DNA of 64,000 nt, taken from the NCBI RefSeq assembly GCF_030035675.1, contig NC_084482.1:220681943-220745942 (forward strand). The letters are read 5' to 3'. Source of the DNA: Rhineura floridana (taxonomy: Eukaryota > Chordata > Lepidosauria > Squamata > Rhineuridae). The notes under the pieces are model-generated. The model was not told the origin of the DNA, did no database searches, and saw only the letters and a program-made list of their open reading frames with translations. Numbering within the stretch: the first letter of the stretch is position 1; each line of letters starts with the position of its first letter. Of the stretch, positions 1-13,746 are shown piece after piece. The position numbers were made by a program, and so were the translations under genes.

Positions 1-336
1 GGTCTAAAAATGTAATAAAATAAATAATAAATAAATAAATAAATTATTATTTATTTATTAATTCAATTTATACACCGCCCCATAGCCAAAGCTGTCTGGG
101 CGGTTTACAACAGGTAAAAAACATCTGACATACAATTAAAACCTCATATTAAGCAGTTTAAAAATAAGTTAAAAATATCAAGAATTAAAACATAATTAAA
201 CACACACTAAAATGCATATTAAATACTACTAAAATACTGAAAATGCCTGGGAGAAGAGGAAGATTTTTATCTGACGCGGAAAGGATAATAATGTTGGCGC
301 CAGGCATATCTCATCAGGAAGAATATTCCATAGTTA
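1..336. repeat. AT-rich simple repeat and interspersed repeat piece
   Basis: The first 60 bases are an (AAAT)n-like tract. It runs into a piece beginning 'ccccatagcc' with 'gggcggtttacaac', then 'aaaatgcctgggagaagagg' and 'gttggcgccaggc'. The same motifs in the same order occur at 10,838-11,240 and 51,846-52,252, so this is a dispersed repeat. I do not recognise the family. No gene is seen here. Confidence 0.6.
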
Positions 337-1187
337 CAAAGGAAATGTTTATCAGTGTCTATTTATTATTAATACATCTAATTTACTATACATTGTGGAC
401 ATAGCCATATATCAGAACATAGATCTTACACAGCGCATACAATGGGGATGTACACTAATGTGTTACATTTCAAAGGACAGCACAGGTCACATTGCATTTC
501 CATCTGAAAAGGAGTGGTCTCACCTTTGTTGTGTATAGAGCTTAACACTCAGAGCAGGTGGTTCTTTCTTCGACCAGTGTCACAGACAACTGGTAAAAAT
601 CCCTAAGGCTGTCTGACTTTTATAGCTCTAGTTTGTATCTATCTAGCCTTTGTCAGTTCATGTTCATATTACAACTATACTCCATCATTTGAACTCTCAT
701 CCTAACCCTACATCTTGATGCTGATGTTGTATTCTAATAAATTCTCCTGACTCACCCCTTTACAGCTTCAGCCATATATAGACATGATCATTGGCTGAAC
801 GCTCAGACTCCTTATAAAATGTTCAGACTATGAGAAACATTTTATTTTGGAACTACTGTAAACAAAACTCAAAGGAAAAAAGATTCTTTAAGTGGCAGCT
901 TGTCTTTTTACTCTCATTTTGGCTTGTATTGTTTGCACCACTTTTCCCCACATAATTTTATATAAATCAATTATAAAGAATTTGAGATGGCCAATTTCTG
1001 TAAATACAGGTGGCCTGTGACACAGTGAATTGCATCCGCTGTTCCTAACTTTACTAGGTTCTCCAGTGCCACCCCCAACAGGCATTTCAAGATGAGCTTC
1101 ATGCCCAGTGGATGCATGTTCACAAGTGTCAGACTGAGCCTGCTTCGTCCACATAACTTTGTTCTGTTCACTGAGGGCAGGACTTTG
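337..1187 (-). repeat. inverted paralogue of the 7.6-8.6 kb segment
   Basis: Read on the minus strand, this segment matches 7,585-8,622 (and 48,551-49,588) almost throughout. Shared stretches include 'acaggccacctgtattta', 'gaagaaagaaccacctgctc' and 'ggacagcacaggtcac'. It lacks the 136-bp hAT MITE present in the other copies and so shows the empty site near 644. It may be a dispersed repeat or an old inverted duplication. The family is not recognised and the short ORFs in it look accidental. Confidence 0.7.
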
Positions 1188-1341
1188 TTGTTGTTGTTAT
1201 GTGCTTTCAAGCCATCCTATGCAGATTTCAGTGATGGGCTGCATATATAACAGGTGAGATAATTTTTTAAGCATCCTGGCCCCAACCTGTATAGGGCTTT
1301 AATCTATGTAGCCTGCAAGATGAAGAATAAAGCTCCCATTG

Positions 1342-1513
1342 AAGTTCTTTCCATACTCCCTACATTTCAATTGTTTCTCCTGTGTATCCCCTGTGATGTA
1401 AGCCTACTGCTTTCATTGAATCTCTTTCCATACTCCGTGCATTAAAAAAGTTACTCCATAGTGTTTTTATATGTGAAGTGTGCTCTGACTGAACCTCTTT
1501 CCACTCACTACAT
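1342..1513 (-). pseudogene. decayed zinc-finger tail of gene A
   Basis: Minus-strand frames still spell pieces of zinc fingers ([38 protein letters not shown]), but with frame changes and stops. The tail lies directly downstream of the stop that ends the array. Equivalent decayed tails follow genes B (29,003-29,176) and C (61,853-62,026), so the decay began before the cluster duplicated. Confidence 0.75.
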
Positions 1514-3855
<2,342 letters not shown>

Positions 3856-4704
3856 TGCGTGGCCAGATGAAAGCAAGGTTACCTGAATATCCTGCAGTCT
3901 CACACAACAACATAAATTCCTTTCAGGTCCATATAACACTTGATGTCACTAAGCCCAGATTTGTCTGGGTTTCCTCCTACTGCCATACAACTGTGATATA
4001 TATTTCTAAAATAGTATGCAATGAAAAGTGGGGTGTGGGGGAAGAGAAGGGCAGCAAGACTGCAGAACAGGACAAACTGGGCACAGCTCACTTCTCCTTG
4101 ATTCTTAATAATTTGACTGCAGTCAAAAGAGCCGGTCAGACAGGAATATAGGAACAAATGAAGTTGTGATATACTGAATCAGACCCCTGGTCCCTCGAGC
4201 TCAGTACTGTCAATACTGGCTGGCAGCTGCGCTGCAGGTTTTCAGATAAAGACACTTCCAAATTCCACCTGAAGATTCAAGGGATTAAATTTAGCTGAGA
4301 TAAGACAGGGATGGCCAAAGACCAACACTACACGAGTTTGCAATGATGCTCTGAACCGTAAGGGGAATGCCCGACTGATCTCTCCCCTTCATCAAAGCCC
4401 TGTACAATTAGATCTTGTTCTTCCAGCCAAGAGACTAAGCCCAGGTTTGACATTTCTTTCAAAGGTACAGATAAGCTAGTTAATTCTGAACTGAAATTAT
4501 TCTCCTCTCTCCAAAACAAAGAACGATCTTAGATCTCCTGGAGATGAATAGCACAGGGACATGTAGATCCAAATGTCTCTTGTGGACAAGAAACTGTTCA
4601 AAAACCTCAATTCAGTGACACTGTGGAAACCAATCCAGCTATCTTAATTTGGGGGATTTCTCAGCAGATGGGAAGGAAACTTCAACCTGGATGCCATTCC
4701 CCCT

Positions 4705-4815
4705 CCTTATATGAACAGCCTGGCTGGATCAGACCACAGGCCTATCTATTCCAGCATCCTCACAGTGCCAAAGTGGATGCAGATGGGAAGTCTACAGGGA
4801 GCACATGAAGGCATC
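4705..4815 (-). mobile_element. CR1 3'-end remnant
   Basis: The plus strand reads 'ggatcagaccacaggcctat' then 'ccagcatcctcacagtg'. This is the reverse complement of the CR1 3' end seen complete at 23,380-23,467. It is about 110 bp and well diverged. Confidence 0.6.
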
Positions 4816-4849
4816 ACTTAGCTCCAGCTGTTTTTCTGATTCCAGAGAT

Positions 4850-5145
4850 ATCACATCTATTTATTCATTTATAGGCTCTTTGTATACCGCTATTTCATTA
4901 GAAACATCAAAGCAGTTTACAACACGTTAAGAAAAGGCAACCACCATAAAATTAAAAACATCAAATATACAATAAAAACAAAGGTCAAGTGTTGTGAAAA
5001 GAGCATGCTCTTGCCTGCCTGGTGCAACACAACGGTTTTCAGCAGGCGCTTCGAAGTTAAAACAGAAGACGCCTGCTGAACCTCTGTTGGCAGAGCTTTC
5101 CAGAGAACTGGGCCGATGACACTGAAGGCTCGATTTCATGTCAAT
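4850..5145. repeat. unidentified interspersed repeat
   Basis: It starts with a TTATTTATTCATT stretch and 'gtataccgct', then 'aaagcagtttacaacacg', and later 'cagagctttccagagaactg'. The layout resembles the repeat at 10,838-11,240 but the sequence differs. The unit 2 copy is at 45,803-46,100. Family not recognised. Confidence 0.45.
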
Positions 5146-6609
5146 GTTCAAATCATTTAAACTGTATAAAATCTAGTTTCAAAGGAGATGAAGCTTCATC
5201 ATGTATAGGGAGTAATTTACAAATGAATGCAAGCAAGAGTGAATTCGTTACAAGAAATTTTAAATGTCTCTATGCAAAGCACAGTAGCAAGCTGGAGGAT
5301 GCAAAGGGAGACATCCTGGTTTGCTCCAAGAAAGCTAAACTGAGGAAGGTAACCTGGAAAGAAGGTGATGTGGAAGGCTAGTGACCAACTAATTTCAGAG
5401 ATGAAAGGGAGACATCCTGGATAAACTGAGGAAGGTAACCTGGGACGCACGTGCAAGAAAGGAAGATGCTTTAAATGCAATTATAATGCCAATATAGAGG
5501 TACTGATTAAACAGAAATTATAACTTTAGGGTTTCTATAGGTTTCAATTAATCATAAAATGGCATCAGTATTTGTTAGGGAAAAGCTTTAAAAGAGCAGG
5601 TCACTTTGGGTCACCAATGATTGACATTTGAGGTTTAGAAAGTCCCAAAGGTCACAAAAAGCAGAACCAAAAGGAGATAGAAACCACAAACTTTTATCTC
5701 AAAAAGTCGAACAAGTGTGCACTTTGAAAACAACCTATGTAATCAGGACAGACACTTTCCAGGAAAGAAGGTGATGTGGAAGGCTAGAGACCAACAAATT
5801 TCAGAGATTTGACATTAAAACATCTTTAAGAAAGAGGGGGGAACATCGGTGAGGGTATATAAAGAACATGTCATCACTCCCTGACCATCCAGAGGCGGAT
5901 CCTATGTTCTCTGAGCTACCACTTAGTCCCAGCAGCCTGGGCATTGCTTTTGGAGCATGGGGGTGCCCCTCTCCTGAGCTGGCAGAGTAAGGAAGATCTT
6001 TCATGCCTGCAAGCTACTTCATTGCTGCTAAGGATCCATTGGAGAAGCTTTGCTGATTTGAGAGTGAATGTGCACGCTTGTAATTTTCCTCTTTCCTCTT
6101 TTAATAAAGCATTTATATTTTATGTCACACTTTTGATTACTGCTGAAAATAGAGAGTGCTTCAAAGGCACATAGCACACGCTATTGCCAACCCTACACCT
6201 ATGTGGGGGAAGCGTGGGGTATTTGAGGTGTTGGGGTACTCCCTCTAGCTTCCTGGAGACCACCAAGATTCAGTGTTGTGAAATCCTTCTACAGCTTCCC
6301 TGAGTAATCTTTCAAGTCCATACCTACTGATCTCTCCCTTTCATCAGAGCCACATACAACTGGATCATGCTCTTCCAGCCAAGAGGTGAAGCCTAGTTTT
6401 GACATTCCCAAATTATCCTCTCCTCCCCAAAGCAAACAAAGATTTTAGATCTGGAACCGATTAGTACAGGGACCCAAGTTATCCTCCTGACCAGTTGCCT
6501 GGAGTTGTACATAAATCTCAACTCAGGGGCTCTGTGGAAAGCAATCCAGCCATCTTAATTTGGGGGATTCCTCAGCAGGTAGAAAAGAAACTTCAACCTA
6601 GCGGCTCTT

Positions 6610-6720
6610 CCTCAGAACAGCCCTGTGGAATCAGACCACAGGCCTATCTAGTCCAGTACCCTCACAGTGCCTCATCAGATGCGAATGGGAAGTCTACAGG
6701 GAGGACAAAGGCACCACCCT
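6610..6720 (-). mobile_element. CR1 3'-end remnant
   Basis: 'ggaatcagaccacaggccta', 'ctagtccagtaccctcacag' and 'gggaagtctacagggag' are a diverged reverse complement of the CR1 3' terminal region. A matching copy is in unit 2 at about 47,575-47,685. Confidence 0.6.
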
Positions 6721-7184
6721 CCGATCTGACATCAGATGTGCGGCAGATAAAGGTGAGGCTTCAAAAGAACCACCAGGACCTTGAAATGGGCTGCCAATTG
6801 CTCCTTTGCTGGACTGGGGCGCACTTGCACCTGCCAGTCAGCTGATCAACGGTTGGAGGGGGCTTTGCTCAAGGAAGGGGAAGCTGTTTCCAATGAATGG
6901 AAATCACTTCTCCCTCCCAGCACTGCTCTGTGAAGCAGCCCCATTCAGCTCCTGAAGTTGAAAGAAGCAGTGTGGGGTGGCAAGCCAAGGGTTCAGCTTG
7001 GCTGTGGGTGCCTGTTCCCTTTTGGAAGCCACTGCTTTTTAGAAAGATCGGCTGTGCATGGGACTTCTCTGGCAGGCAGCCCATCTGAAAGGCACCTTTT
7101 TCCCCTCCCCCCCTGCTCAATGAAAGGAGGGGGAAGGGTACTTCAGAGAGCACTTTGCAGCTTTAAGACAGTCACTGTGCTCCC

Positions 7185-7275
7185 AATGGGGCAAGGGTTG
7201 CACTCAGGTCCTGCTTGCTTGCTTCCTATAGGCATGCTGCCATTGGCCTGATCCAGCAGGCTCTTCTTAAAGACA
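7185..7275 (+). mobile_element. CR1 3'-end remnant
   Basis: 'cactcaggtcctgcttgc' followed by 'ggcctgatccagcaggctct' and 'tctta' is the terminal part of CR1 in sense orientation, with the middle shortened. Same piece at 48,151-48,241. Confidence 0.65.
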
Positions 7276-7584
7276 TCTAAGATGTTCTCCAGGAGAACTC
7301 ACACCCTGATGGGTCAATTAATCTGCAACGAACCATATTACACAGGAACTGAAAAATCCTACAATTTCCAAACCAAAATGGGGCCTCAACGCAGCTGAAC
7401 ATCTACCTGTTGATGTCGCATCTTTGGGATACTGGATAAAGGGATCTTTTCTTTCTTCCCAACACGAATGGAGGTCCGACTCTTTGAAGGAAATAGACAA
7501 GACTAGTTACTTTTGACCAGAAAATATTCAGCCGTTACCAAAAGAGATTTTTATAGATAAGAAAAGGTATAATTTTGATCTGGT

Positions 7585-8622
7585 AAGTCCTGCTCTCGGT
7601 GAATACAACAGAGTTGTGTGGACCAAGTAGGGTCAGTCTGGCACTTGTGAACATGCGTCCACTGGGCATGAAGCTCATCTTGAAATGCCTGTTGGGGGTG
7701 AACCTAGTAAAGCTAGCTTCATAGAAGGCTGCAAACTACTAGGGCAGAACCTAGTAAAGTCAGCAACAGTAGATGCAATTCACTGTGTCACAGGCCACCT
7801 GTATTTATAGAAATTGGCCATCTCCAATTCTTTATAATTGATTTACATAGAATTATGTGTGGAAAAGTAGCGCAAACAATACAAGCCAAAACATGAGTAA
7901 AAAGACAAGCTGCCAGTTAAAGTGTCTTTTTTCCTTTGGGTTTTGTTTACAGTAGTTCCAAAATAAATTCTTTCCCGTAAAGTATCAACATTTTATAAGG
8001 AGTCCGGGCATTCAGCCAATGATCATGTCTATATATGGCTGAAGCTGTACAGGGGTGAGTCCGGAGAACTTATTAGAATACAACATCAGCATCAAGATGC
8101 AGGTTAGGATGAGAGTTCAAATGATGGAAACAAGAGTATCGTTGTAATATGAGCATGAACTGACAGAGTCTAGATCAGGGTTTCCCAACCTTTGGTCCAC
8201 AGATGTTGCTGGACTACAGTTCCCATAATTCCTGACCATTGGCCATGCTGGATGGGGCTGATGGGAGCTGTAGTCCCACAACATCTGTGGCTCAAAGGTC
8301 GGGAAACCCTGGTCTAGATAGATACAAACTAGAGCTATAAAAGACAGACAGTCTTGGGGATTTTTACCAGTTGTCCGTGACACTGGTCGAAGAAAGAACC
8401 ACCTGCTCTGAGTGTTAAGGTCCAGACGCAGCAAAGGTGAGATCACTCCTTTTCAGATGGAAATCAATGTGACCTATGCTGTCCTTTGAAATGCAACACG
8501 TTAGCGTACATCCCCTTTGTATGTGCTGTGTAAGACCTATGTTCTGATATGTGGCTATGTCCACAAAGCATAGTAAATTAGACGTGTTAATTATACATAG
8601 ACACTGATAAAGATTTCCTTTG
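7585..8622 (+). repeat. segment repeated inverted at the window start
   Basis: This segment is the inverted partner of 337-1,187. It differs mainly by the 136-bp MITE at 8,176-8,311 and by an extra stretch near 7,700-7,760. No coding signal. It may be an old dispersed repeat; the family is unknown. Confidence 0.65.
8176..8311. mobile_element. hAT-type MITE, 136 bp
   Basis: The terminal inverted repeats start 'cagggtttcccaacctttgg' and end with its near complement 'gggaaaccctg'. The element is flanked by perfect 8-bp direct repeats 'gtctagat' (8,168-8,175 and 8,312-8,319), the target size of hAT transposons. The middle holds the pair 'ggactacagttccca' / 'gatgggagctgtagtcc'. It has no coding capacity. 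The paralogue at 337-1,187 shows the empty site. Confidence 0.9.
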
Positions 8623-10114
8623 TTGATCGGCCATTAGATATTCCTAGACCTAAAAAGATTCTTGGCTGAGATCTCTGGCCACTTGGTTCACCTGGTCAGA
8701 CCTAACTGCCGGCAAAAACTATTATGTATATCACACACTCACACACCTGTCTTGCTTCTGCTACTGCAGGAGGGAAGAGAGGAAGATGAGGTGCAATATT
8801 GCGCATTGCTGGTTTCTGTTATCAGGTCGTTATTTTCTTCCATTTTTTTACAGCTCTGCTATTAGTGGATATTTACTTATTCATTGTCATGTAGGTGAAT
8901 TATATGTCACCCTTTTGGACAGGACAGTTTATAATAAAGAAGAAGTAGATAAGAATATATAAACATCCCAAAAATCTCCCACAGTCTATCCAAACACACA
9001 ATAAAACACTGAATGACAACTATTAGAAGCAGCAGGAATTTCGGGTCTGTCTTCCTCCGAACACCTTCCCCAAAAGATGTGTCTTGACCGACAGCATGGA
9101 AGTATAAAGAGACGAGGCCCAACGTAGGGAGAATGTTCCATGTCGAGGAGCCTTTACTGAAAAATCACCATGTACATCATCCCGTGTAGGGACCACCAGG
9201 AAGGCCTCATCTGCTGATCTTAAAGCACGGGAGATTCATACAGGTGAAGGTGATGTTGGCTGGCTACTACTTTATGAGCCTGGGAGACCCTCCAGCTCAA
9301 TATTGATAATATGAGCTTTAAAAATGGCTTCTATATGGGTCACTTTGCAACAGAAACAAAGAGGCCTGATGGGAAAAAGTAGCCTAAGGAGTAAAATTGG
9401 TCCCACTCTGCATTCCAGTTTGTGCGGTTCCTTTTGCTGCTTGAAATCTCTCTTAGCCCCAGATGTCAACTGGGGTCTGACTCCATCACCCTCCCCTGCT
9501 TTTCATTCATCACCGCAGGTTCCTGCCTTCTCTGGACCCTTTCCTGCTGCAGCAAAGGTCCCATCAAGGGCGCTGCTGCAATTCCAGCTTTCCTGGGACC
9601 TCTGCTAGCTGAGGGAATGGCACTTGTTCCACCTGGCAGGGAGCCTTTCTCAGGGTCCCTCTTGCCTGCTGCCTTTGCTGTTTCCCTGCCTGAGTCAAAG
9701 AGTCTCTGTGCTCCAGTTCTGCTTCCAGACTTCCCACCAGGGCTGGCAAAGCTAAATCTTGCTCTCTGTCCTGTCTTCTGGAGGTCATTCCCTACAAACT
9801 GTAGCCTCCACCTCCGCTTCCTCTTCTCCAAACTGCCGCTTCTTCCTGCTTCAAAGACAAAAGCTGACCTTTGGGCAGAGGAAGGAAGAGGGAGGAGGCA
9901 GGAGGTGCTCCCGGGAGCATCTCTTCCCACTGGGGGTTTAGAGTACAAGGCACAGAGTGTCAATCATCTGTTGAGGATGCAGGAGAAGATGCTCTGCTGG
10001 AGTTTGGGAGCTCCTGCCCTCTTCTCCTCCTGCTGCAAGGTAAGATTTTTCATCATGGGGCAGCAGAAGGTGGCAGGGAGGGGCACTTTTCGCACTGAAT
10101 GATCAAAAAGTCCC
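8623..10114. other. intronic stretch without recognised features
   Basis: No exon, RNA gene or named repeat is recognised. The GC-richer part, 9,420-10,100, is open in two opposite frames (226 codons on plus, 165 on minus). The unit 2 counterpart (50,470-51,090) breaks these frames with small indels and shows no known domain, so they are not called as genes. Unit 2 has 137 bp more than unit 1 near 9,396. Confidence 0.5.
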
Positions 10115-10335
10115 AGGAGCAGAGGAAGCTGCATTCTACCAGATCAGAGAATTGGTCCATCTAGTCCCGCCTGCTTACAGCAACTAGCTGTGGATGTCAG
10201 GCAGAGAAAGACCTTTCCCAGCACCTCCTACTGGATCCTTTCACCCCTCTTGGAGCTGCCAGGGACTAAACCTCGGACCTTCTACATGCAAAGCAGGTGT
10301 TCCCCTTCTGAGCTGCAGTCCCTCCCCAAATATCC
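10115..10335 (-). mobile_element. tRNA-derived SINE (MIR-like), minus strand
   Basis: On the minus strand the head looks like a tRNA: 'gcagctcagaagg' (A-box side), 'ctgctttgcatgtagaaggt' around an Ala-type anticodon loop, and 'gaggtttagtcc' as a B-box-like stretch. After this comes a tail with 'ggaccaattctctgatc'. The copy is diverged. The unit 2 copy is at about 51,107-51,345. SINE subfamily not identified. Confidence 0.55.
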
Positions 10336-10414
10336 AGGGCCCAGGCACCCATTTCCACGACAGCATCCCTGCAGTGGAAGATTAAATAGCACAGGTACTA
10401 AATCCATACCTTCA

Positions 10415-10636
<222 letters not shown>

Positions 10637-10639
10637 TCA

Positions 10640-10800
10640 GCCAAAAACTTGAATACCTTTCAAAGAAGATTGGACAAATCCATGGAGGATCAGGACATCA
10701 GTAGCTATGAGCCACAATGGCAATGCAATGCCTCCACTGCCAGAGGCAGTATGCTGAGAATGGCAACAGAGCAGGACACTTGGCAGCTACACTTTGGTTC
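10640..10800 (+). mobile_element. CR1 remnant (end of ORF2 and start of 3' UTR)
   Basis: 'tttcaaagaagattggacaa' and 'catggaggatcaggacatca', then 'cactgccagaggcagtatgc', match the last codons of CR1 ORF2 (FKRRLDKFMED) and the following UTR at 23,210-23,310. It lies in intron 1 of gene A. The copy in unit 2 is at 51,648-51,808. Confidence 0.7.
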
Positions 10801-10837
10801 ATATCGTACTAATAGCCTGACCAGTGGGGCACGCTGG

Positions 10838-11240
10838 GATTAATTAATTAATTAATTTTATTGCATTTATATACAACCCCATAGCCGAAGCTCTCTGGGT
10901 GGTTTACCACAAAAGCAATATAGAAATCTAAAAATACATTTTAAAAAGCAATTTAAAAGCACATACTAAAATGCCTGGGAGAAGAGGAAAGTCTTGACCT
11001 GGCGCTGAAAAGATAACAGTGTTGGCGCCAGGCTCACCTCATCACAGAAATCATTCCATAATTTGGGGGCCACCACTGAGAAGGCCCTCTCCCTTGTTGC
11101 CGGACTCCGAGTTTCCCTCGGAGTGGGCACCCGGAAGAGGGCCTTAGATGTTAAGCGTAGTGTATGGGTGGGTTCGTGTCAGGAGAGGCGTTCCATCAGG
11201 TATTTTGGTACCAAGCCGTGTGACTCTCTTGAAGCTGTCC
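10838..11240. repeat. squamate interspersed repeat, family not recognised
   Basis: It begins with (TTAA)n, then 'ccccatagccgaagctctct', 'aatgcctgggagaagaggaa', 'gttggcgccaggc', 'gggccaccactgagaaggcc' and 'ggtattttggtaccaagccg'. The same order of blocks is found at 51,846-52,252 and, in part, at 1-336. It lies within intron 1 of gene A. Confidence 0.6.
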
Positions 11241-11459
11241 CACTCTCTTTTTCTTTGCATTTCTTTAGTACAGTTACTTTTTATTTAGCTTTTCTGGGGG
11301 TGAGTATTTCTGGATTTTACACTGCTCAGACACAATTGCAGGGCAGAGCTTCATTGACTCTCAAAAAAGATCCCACCTCTCCAAGAGTGTATTTTAGGAG
11401 TTTTGCCAGAGTTCTGCCAGACACGTGTCACCGAATCACAAGTGGGGCGAGTGCTCATG

Positions 11460-11580
11460 TGTTCAGGTCCTGCTTGCAGGCTTCCCACAGGCATCTGGTT
11501 GGCCACTGCAAGAACCGGCTGCTGGAACACATGGGCTATTGGCCTGATCCGGCAGGCTCTCCTTATGCAGCCTCAGAGGT
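11460..11580 (+). mobile_element. CR1 3'-end remnant
   Basis: 'gttcaggtcctgcttgcagg', 'ggttggccactgcaagaac' and 'ggcctgatccggcaggctct' form the CR1 3' terminal block. It lies about 90 bp inside intron 1 from the exon 1 donor. The unit 2 copy is at 52,472-52,592. Confidence 0.7.
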
Positions 11581-11668
11581 AGTATTCTCCCAGAGCCCTC
11601 CCCGCTATGCTCAGGGAGATGCACCCCAGCTGTCCCCTCGGTCTCTCCCCCAATGATCCTCCCCTTAC

Positions 11669-11743
11669 CTGATTGGGCTGCCCGGCTGCTCTTTCCACTC
11701 TATCCTACAGAAGAGACAATCCGGACGGTGCCTCTGAGGCCAT
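11669..11743 (-). pseudogene. gene A: first coding exon with premature stop
   Basis: On the minus strand an ATG in good context (gccATGgcc) at 11,743 opens MASEAPSGLSLL. Codon 13 (11,707-11,705) is TAG, where gene B has TGG. The frame then continues DRVERAAGQPNQ to the donor CAG|GTAAGG at 11,668. Exit phase 0 fits the KRAB exon, which starts with GLVTFEE. Short N-terminal leaders ending in QPNQ or a similar string before the KRAB exon are usual for this gene type. The stop makes the full product impossible from this ATG. Intron 1 is 1,092 bp. Confidence 0.8.
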
Positions 11744-12531
11744 GGCGCTGCCTGAGAGGGAGGAGTAAACTAGGCCAGCTCTGGGACTCCCACAGTTTTC
11801 ACCACGATGCACGTTTTGTAGGGAGCAGCTCTCAAGGGCCTGCAGGGGAGAGATGGAAGATGGGAGGGATTTCATCCTTCATGCAAATTTGGGTTCCAGA
11901 GGTTTGAATGTTATAAGCAGCCTCAATCCAAATAAATAAATGGCACGTCCCTTTCCTCTGTTGTTTCCCCCCACAATGCATGATCTGCAAAAGGCCTTAA
12001 AGGCCCCAAATCTCTCTCAGAACATTCTCCAGTTTCTTCCAGACTTTTCTCCATGCTTGGGCACCTCTTCTGTCCTTTGCTACCCCCAGGAATTTCACCC
12101 ATCTCGGACCCCTCACCTCTCATCTCTCCTTCTGCTTCCTCAAAGTCTTTAATTCCTGAGCCCCACAGAGTTTCTTCGTCACATTGTGAACCATTTCAGG
12201 CTTTATTATTAGGCCCTTTTCATCATGGATATAATTAAAAATTTAATCTGCACAGATATTAATTCCATGTCATCTCCCTGACAGTTGGCAAAAAAATAGG
12301 TTTTGCACACACCCTAACCCTAACCCTAACCCTAAAGAAATACTGGGGGTGAATTTGGTCAAATGACTCCATCTTGGAGCTTCCTGGGGATGCAAAACAC
12401 CTCCAGTCTTTCCATCAGAAATATGGGGAGAGGAAAAGTGAGATGCATTCAGTCTGGTTCAGCTCACTGGGCAATGAAAAGAGTATGAAGAACTACTTTC
12501 AATACATCCATTTCAAGATCAGCAGGACATC
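11744..12531 (-). promoter_or_regulatory. gene A upstream flank, possible promoter region
   Basis: This is non-coding sequence immediately upstream of exon 1, well conserved with unit 2 (52,756-53,358). No TATA box or named motif is recognised. Placement as promoter or 5' UTR is inferred only from position. It contains the telomere-repeat tract and the first copy of the 432-bp flank duplication. Confidence 0.35.
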
Positions 12532-12667
12532 ATCTTGGACCCCTCGCCTCTCATCTCTGCTTCTGCATCCGCAAAGCCTTAATTCCTGCTCACCACAGAG
12601 TGTCTTCTCCACGTTGTGAATCATTTCAGGCTTTTATTATTGGGCCCTTTCCATCATGGATGTAATA
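12100..12667. repeat. tandem duplication of a 432-bp flank block
   Basis: Copy 1 is 12,100-12,531. Copy 2 starts at 12,532 ('cttggacccctcgcctctca') and runs to 12,667, where a CR1 interrupts it. It resumes after the CR1 at 23,468 and ends about 23,741 ('aaaatcagcagga'). Unit 2 has a single version (53,112-53,358 plus 56,370-56,525). The two copies have diverged visibly, so the duplication is not recent. Confidence 0.7.
12312..12335 (+). repeat. interstitial telomeric repeat (CCCTAA)4
   Basis: Four perfect CCCTAA units are embedded in otherwise unique flank. Two paralogous copies in the window (53,310-53,335 and 23,530-23,555) read 'cacacattgtaaagaaa' here. The tract therefore replaced the 3 bases 'ttg' with 21 bases. 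Both sides continue in normal flank, so this is not a chromosome end. Confidence 0.9.
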
Positions 12668-13263
12668 GTGACAAATAGTGGTAACAAGAGAGGAAGCTCT
12701 AGGCTTAATGTACAATATAAAAACTGGCAAGTCACCGGGCCCGGATGGCATCCACCCGAGAGTTCTCAAAGAACTCAAATGTGAAATTACTGATCTGCTA
12801 ACTAAAATATGTAATTTGTCCCTCGGGTCCTCCTCCGTGCCTGAGGACTGGAAAGTGGCAAATGTAACGCCAATATTCAAAAAGGGATCCAGGGGGGATC
12901 CTGGAAATTACAGGCCAGTTAGCTTAACTTCTGTCCCTGGAAAACTGGTAGAAAGTATTATTAAACCTAGATTAACTAACCACATAGAAGAACAAGCCTT
13001 GCTGAAGCAGAGCCAGCATGGCTTCTGCAAGGGAAAGTCCTGTCTCAGTAACCTATAGTGTCAACAAGCATATAGATAGAGGTGACCCAGTGGACATAGT
13101 GTACTTAGACTTTCAAAAAGCGTTTGACAAGGTACCTCACCAAAGTCTTCTGAGGAAGCTTAGCAGTCATGGAATAAGAGGAGATGTCCTCTTGTGGATA
13201 AGGAATTGGTTAAGAAGCAGAAAGCAGAGAGTAGGAATAAATGGACAGTTCTCCTAATGGAGG
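12668..13263 (+). mobile_element. CR1-A first half, part 1 (RT domain)
   Basis: 5'-truncated CR1 LINE. It opens with 'gacaaatagtggtaac' and encodes RT segments KSPGPDGIHPRVLKEL, DWKVANVTPIFKKG, NYRPVSLTSVPGKLVE, QHGFCKGKSC and IVYLDFQKAFDKV. Relative to the other copies it lacks a few codons after LSNL, which shifts the frame, and it ends in TAA where CR1-B and CR1-C have CAA. It is then split by the gypsy-type element; GGAGG at 13,259-13,263 is that element's target duplication. Confidence 0.9.
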
Positions 13264-13746
13264 TATAATGTGTTTTTTTTCACAATCAACACATCTTGAT
13301 TCTTTAACGTAAGAATAGTATACTTTAATCACCGTTCCACAGGGCACAGTCTTTACATCTGCTTATGCTGTGCTTAACCCATCTCAACCGAAACACCAAC
13401 TGAACTCAACTGACAATTCCAAGACCTTAAAGAGAATCAAGATGTGTTTATTGTGAAATAAAAAACACATTATATGGTGTCAGAAGTCCAAAATGGACTC
13501 AGTCCGGCCTCCACCTCCTCTGGTATTGCAAGGTAATCTGGCTGAGACATGGAAGCGATGGGAGCAAGCTTTTATTTTATATCTTTCTGCAGCTGGAGTT
13601 AATAATGTTGCTAAGAATTGACAAATTGCTATTTGGTTACATTGTGTTGGAGAGGAAGCATTGGCAGTTTACAATACTTTTGATTTGCCTGAAGGGGGGC
13701 CACAAGACATAGAGGAAGTTCTTGAACAATTTAGGATATATTGTAC

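Larger units (their letters stand above)
3856..7584. other. intronic sequence, mostly old repeats
   Basis: No exon is recognised. Besides the CR1 remnants and interspersed repeat listed separately, there is a small local duplication: the block 'agggagacatcctgg ... gaggaaggtaacctgg' occurs at about 5,300-5,360 and 5,404-5,440, and 'gaaggtgatgtggaaggcta' recurs near 5,770. Short ORFs here match the unit 2 copies only by shared ancestry and carry no known domain. Confidence 0.5.

Noticed and set aside
1-1187. Start of a further zinc-finger unit downstream of gene A
   Set aside because: It does not match the 27.7-28.88 kb flank; it is an unnamed repeat plus the inverted segment, so the cluster's unit structure ends near 1.2 kb here.
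9324-9608. SCAN-domain exon between exon 1 and KRAB, or elsewhere in the introns
   Set aside because: No SCAN-like motif was found in any frame between 8.6 and 11.7 kb or in the unit 2 counterpart.
9422-10102. 226-codon plus-strand ORF overlapping a 165-codon minus-strand ORF
   Set aside because: The frames are disrupted by small indels in the unit 2 copy and no domain is recognised. GC-rich sequence explains the openness.
12312-12335. Chromosome end suggested by telomeric repeats
   Set aside because: Only four units, with homologous unique flank on both sides.
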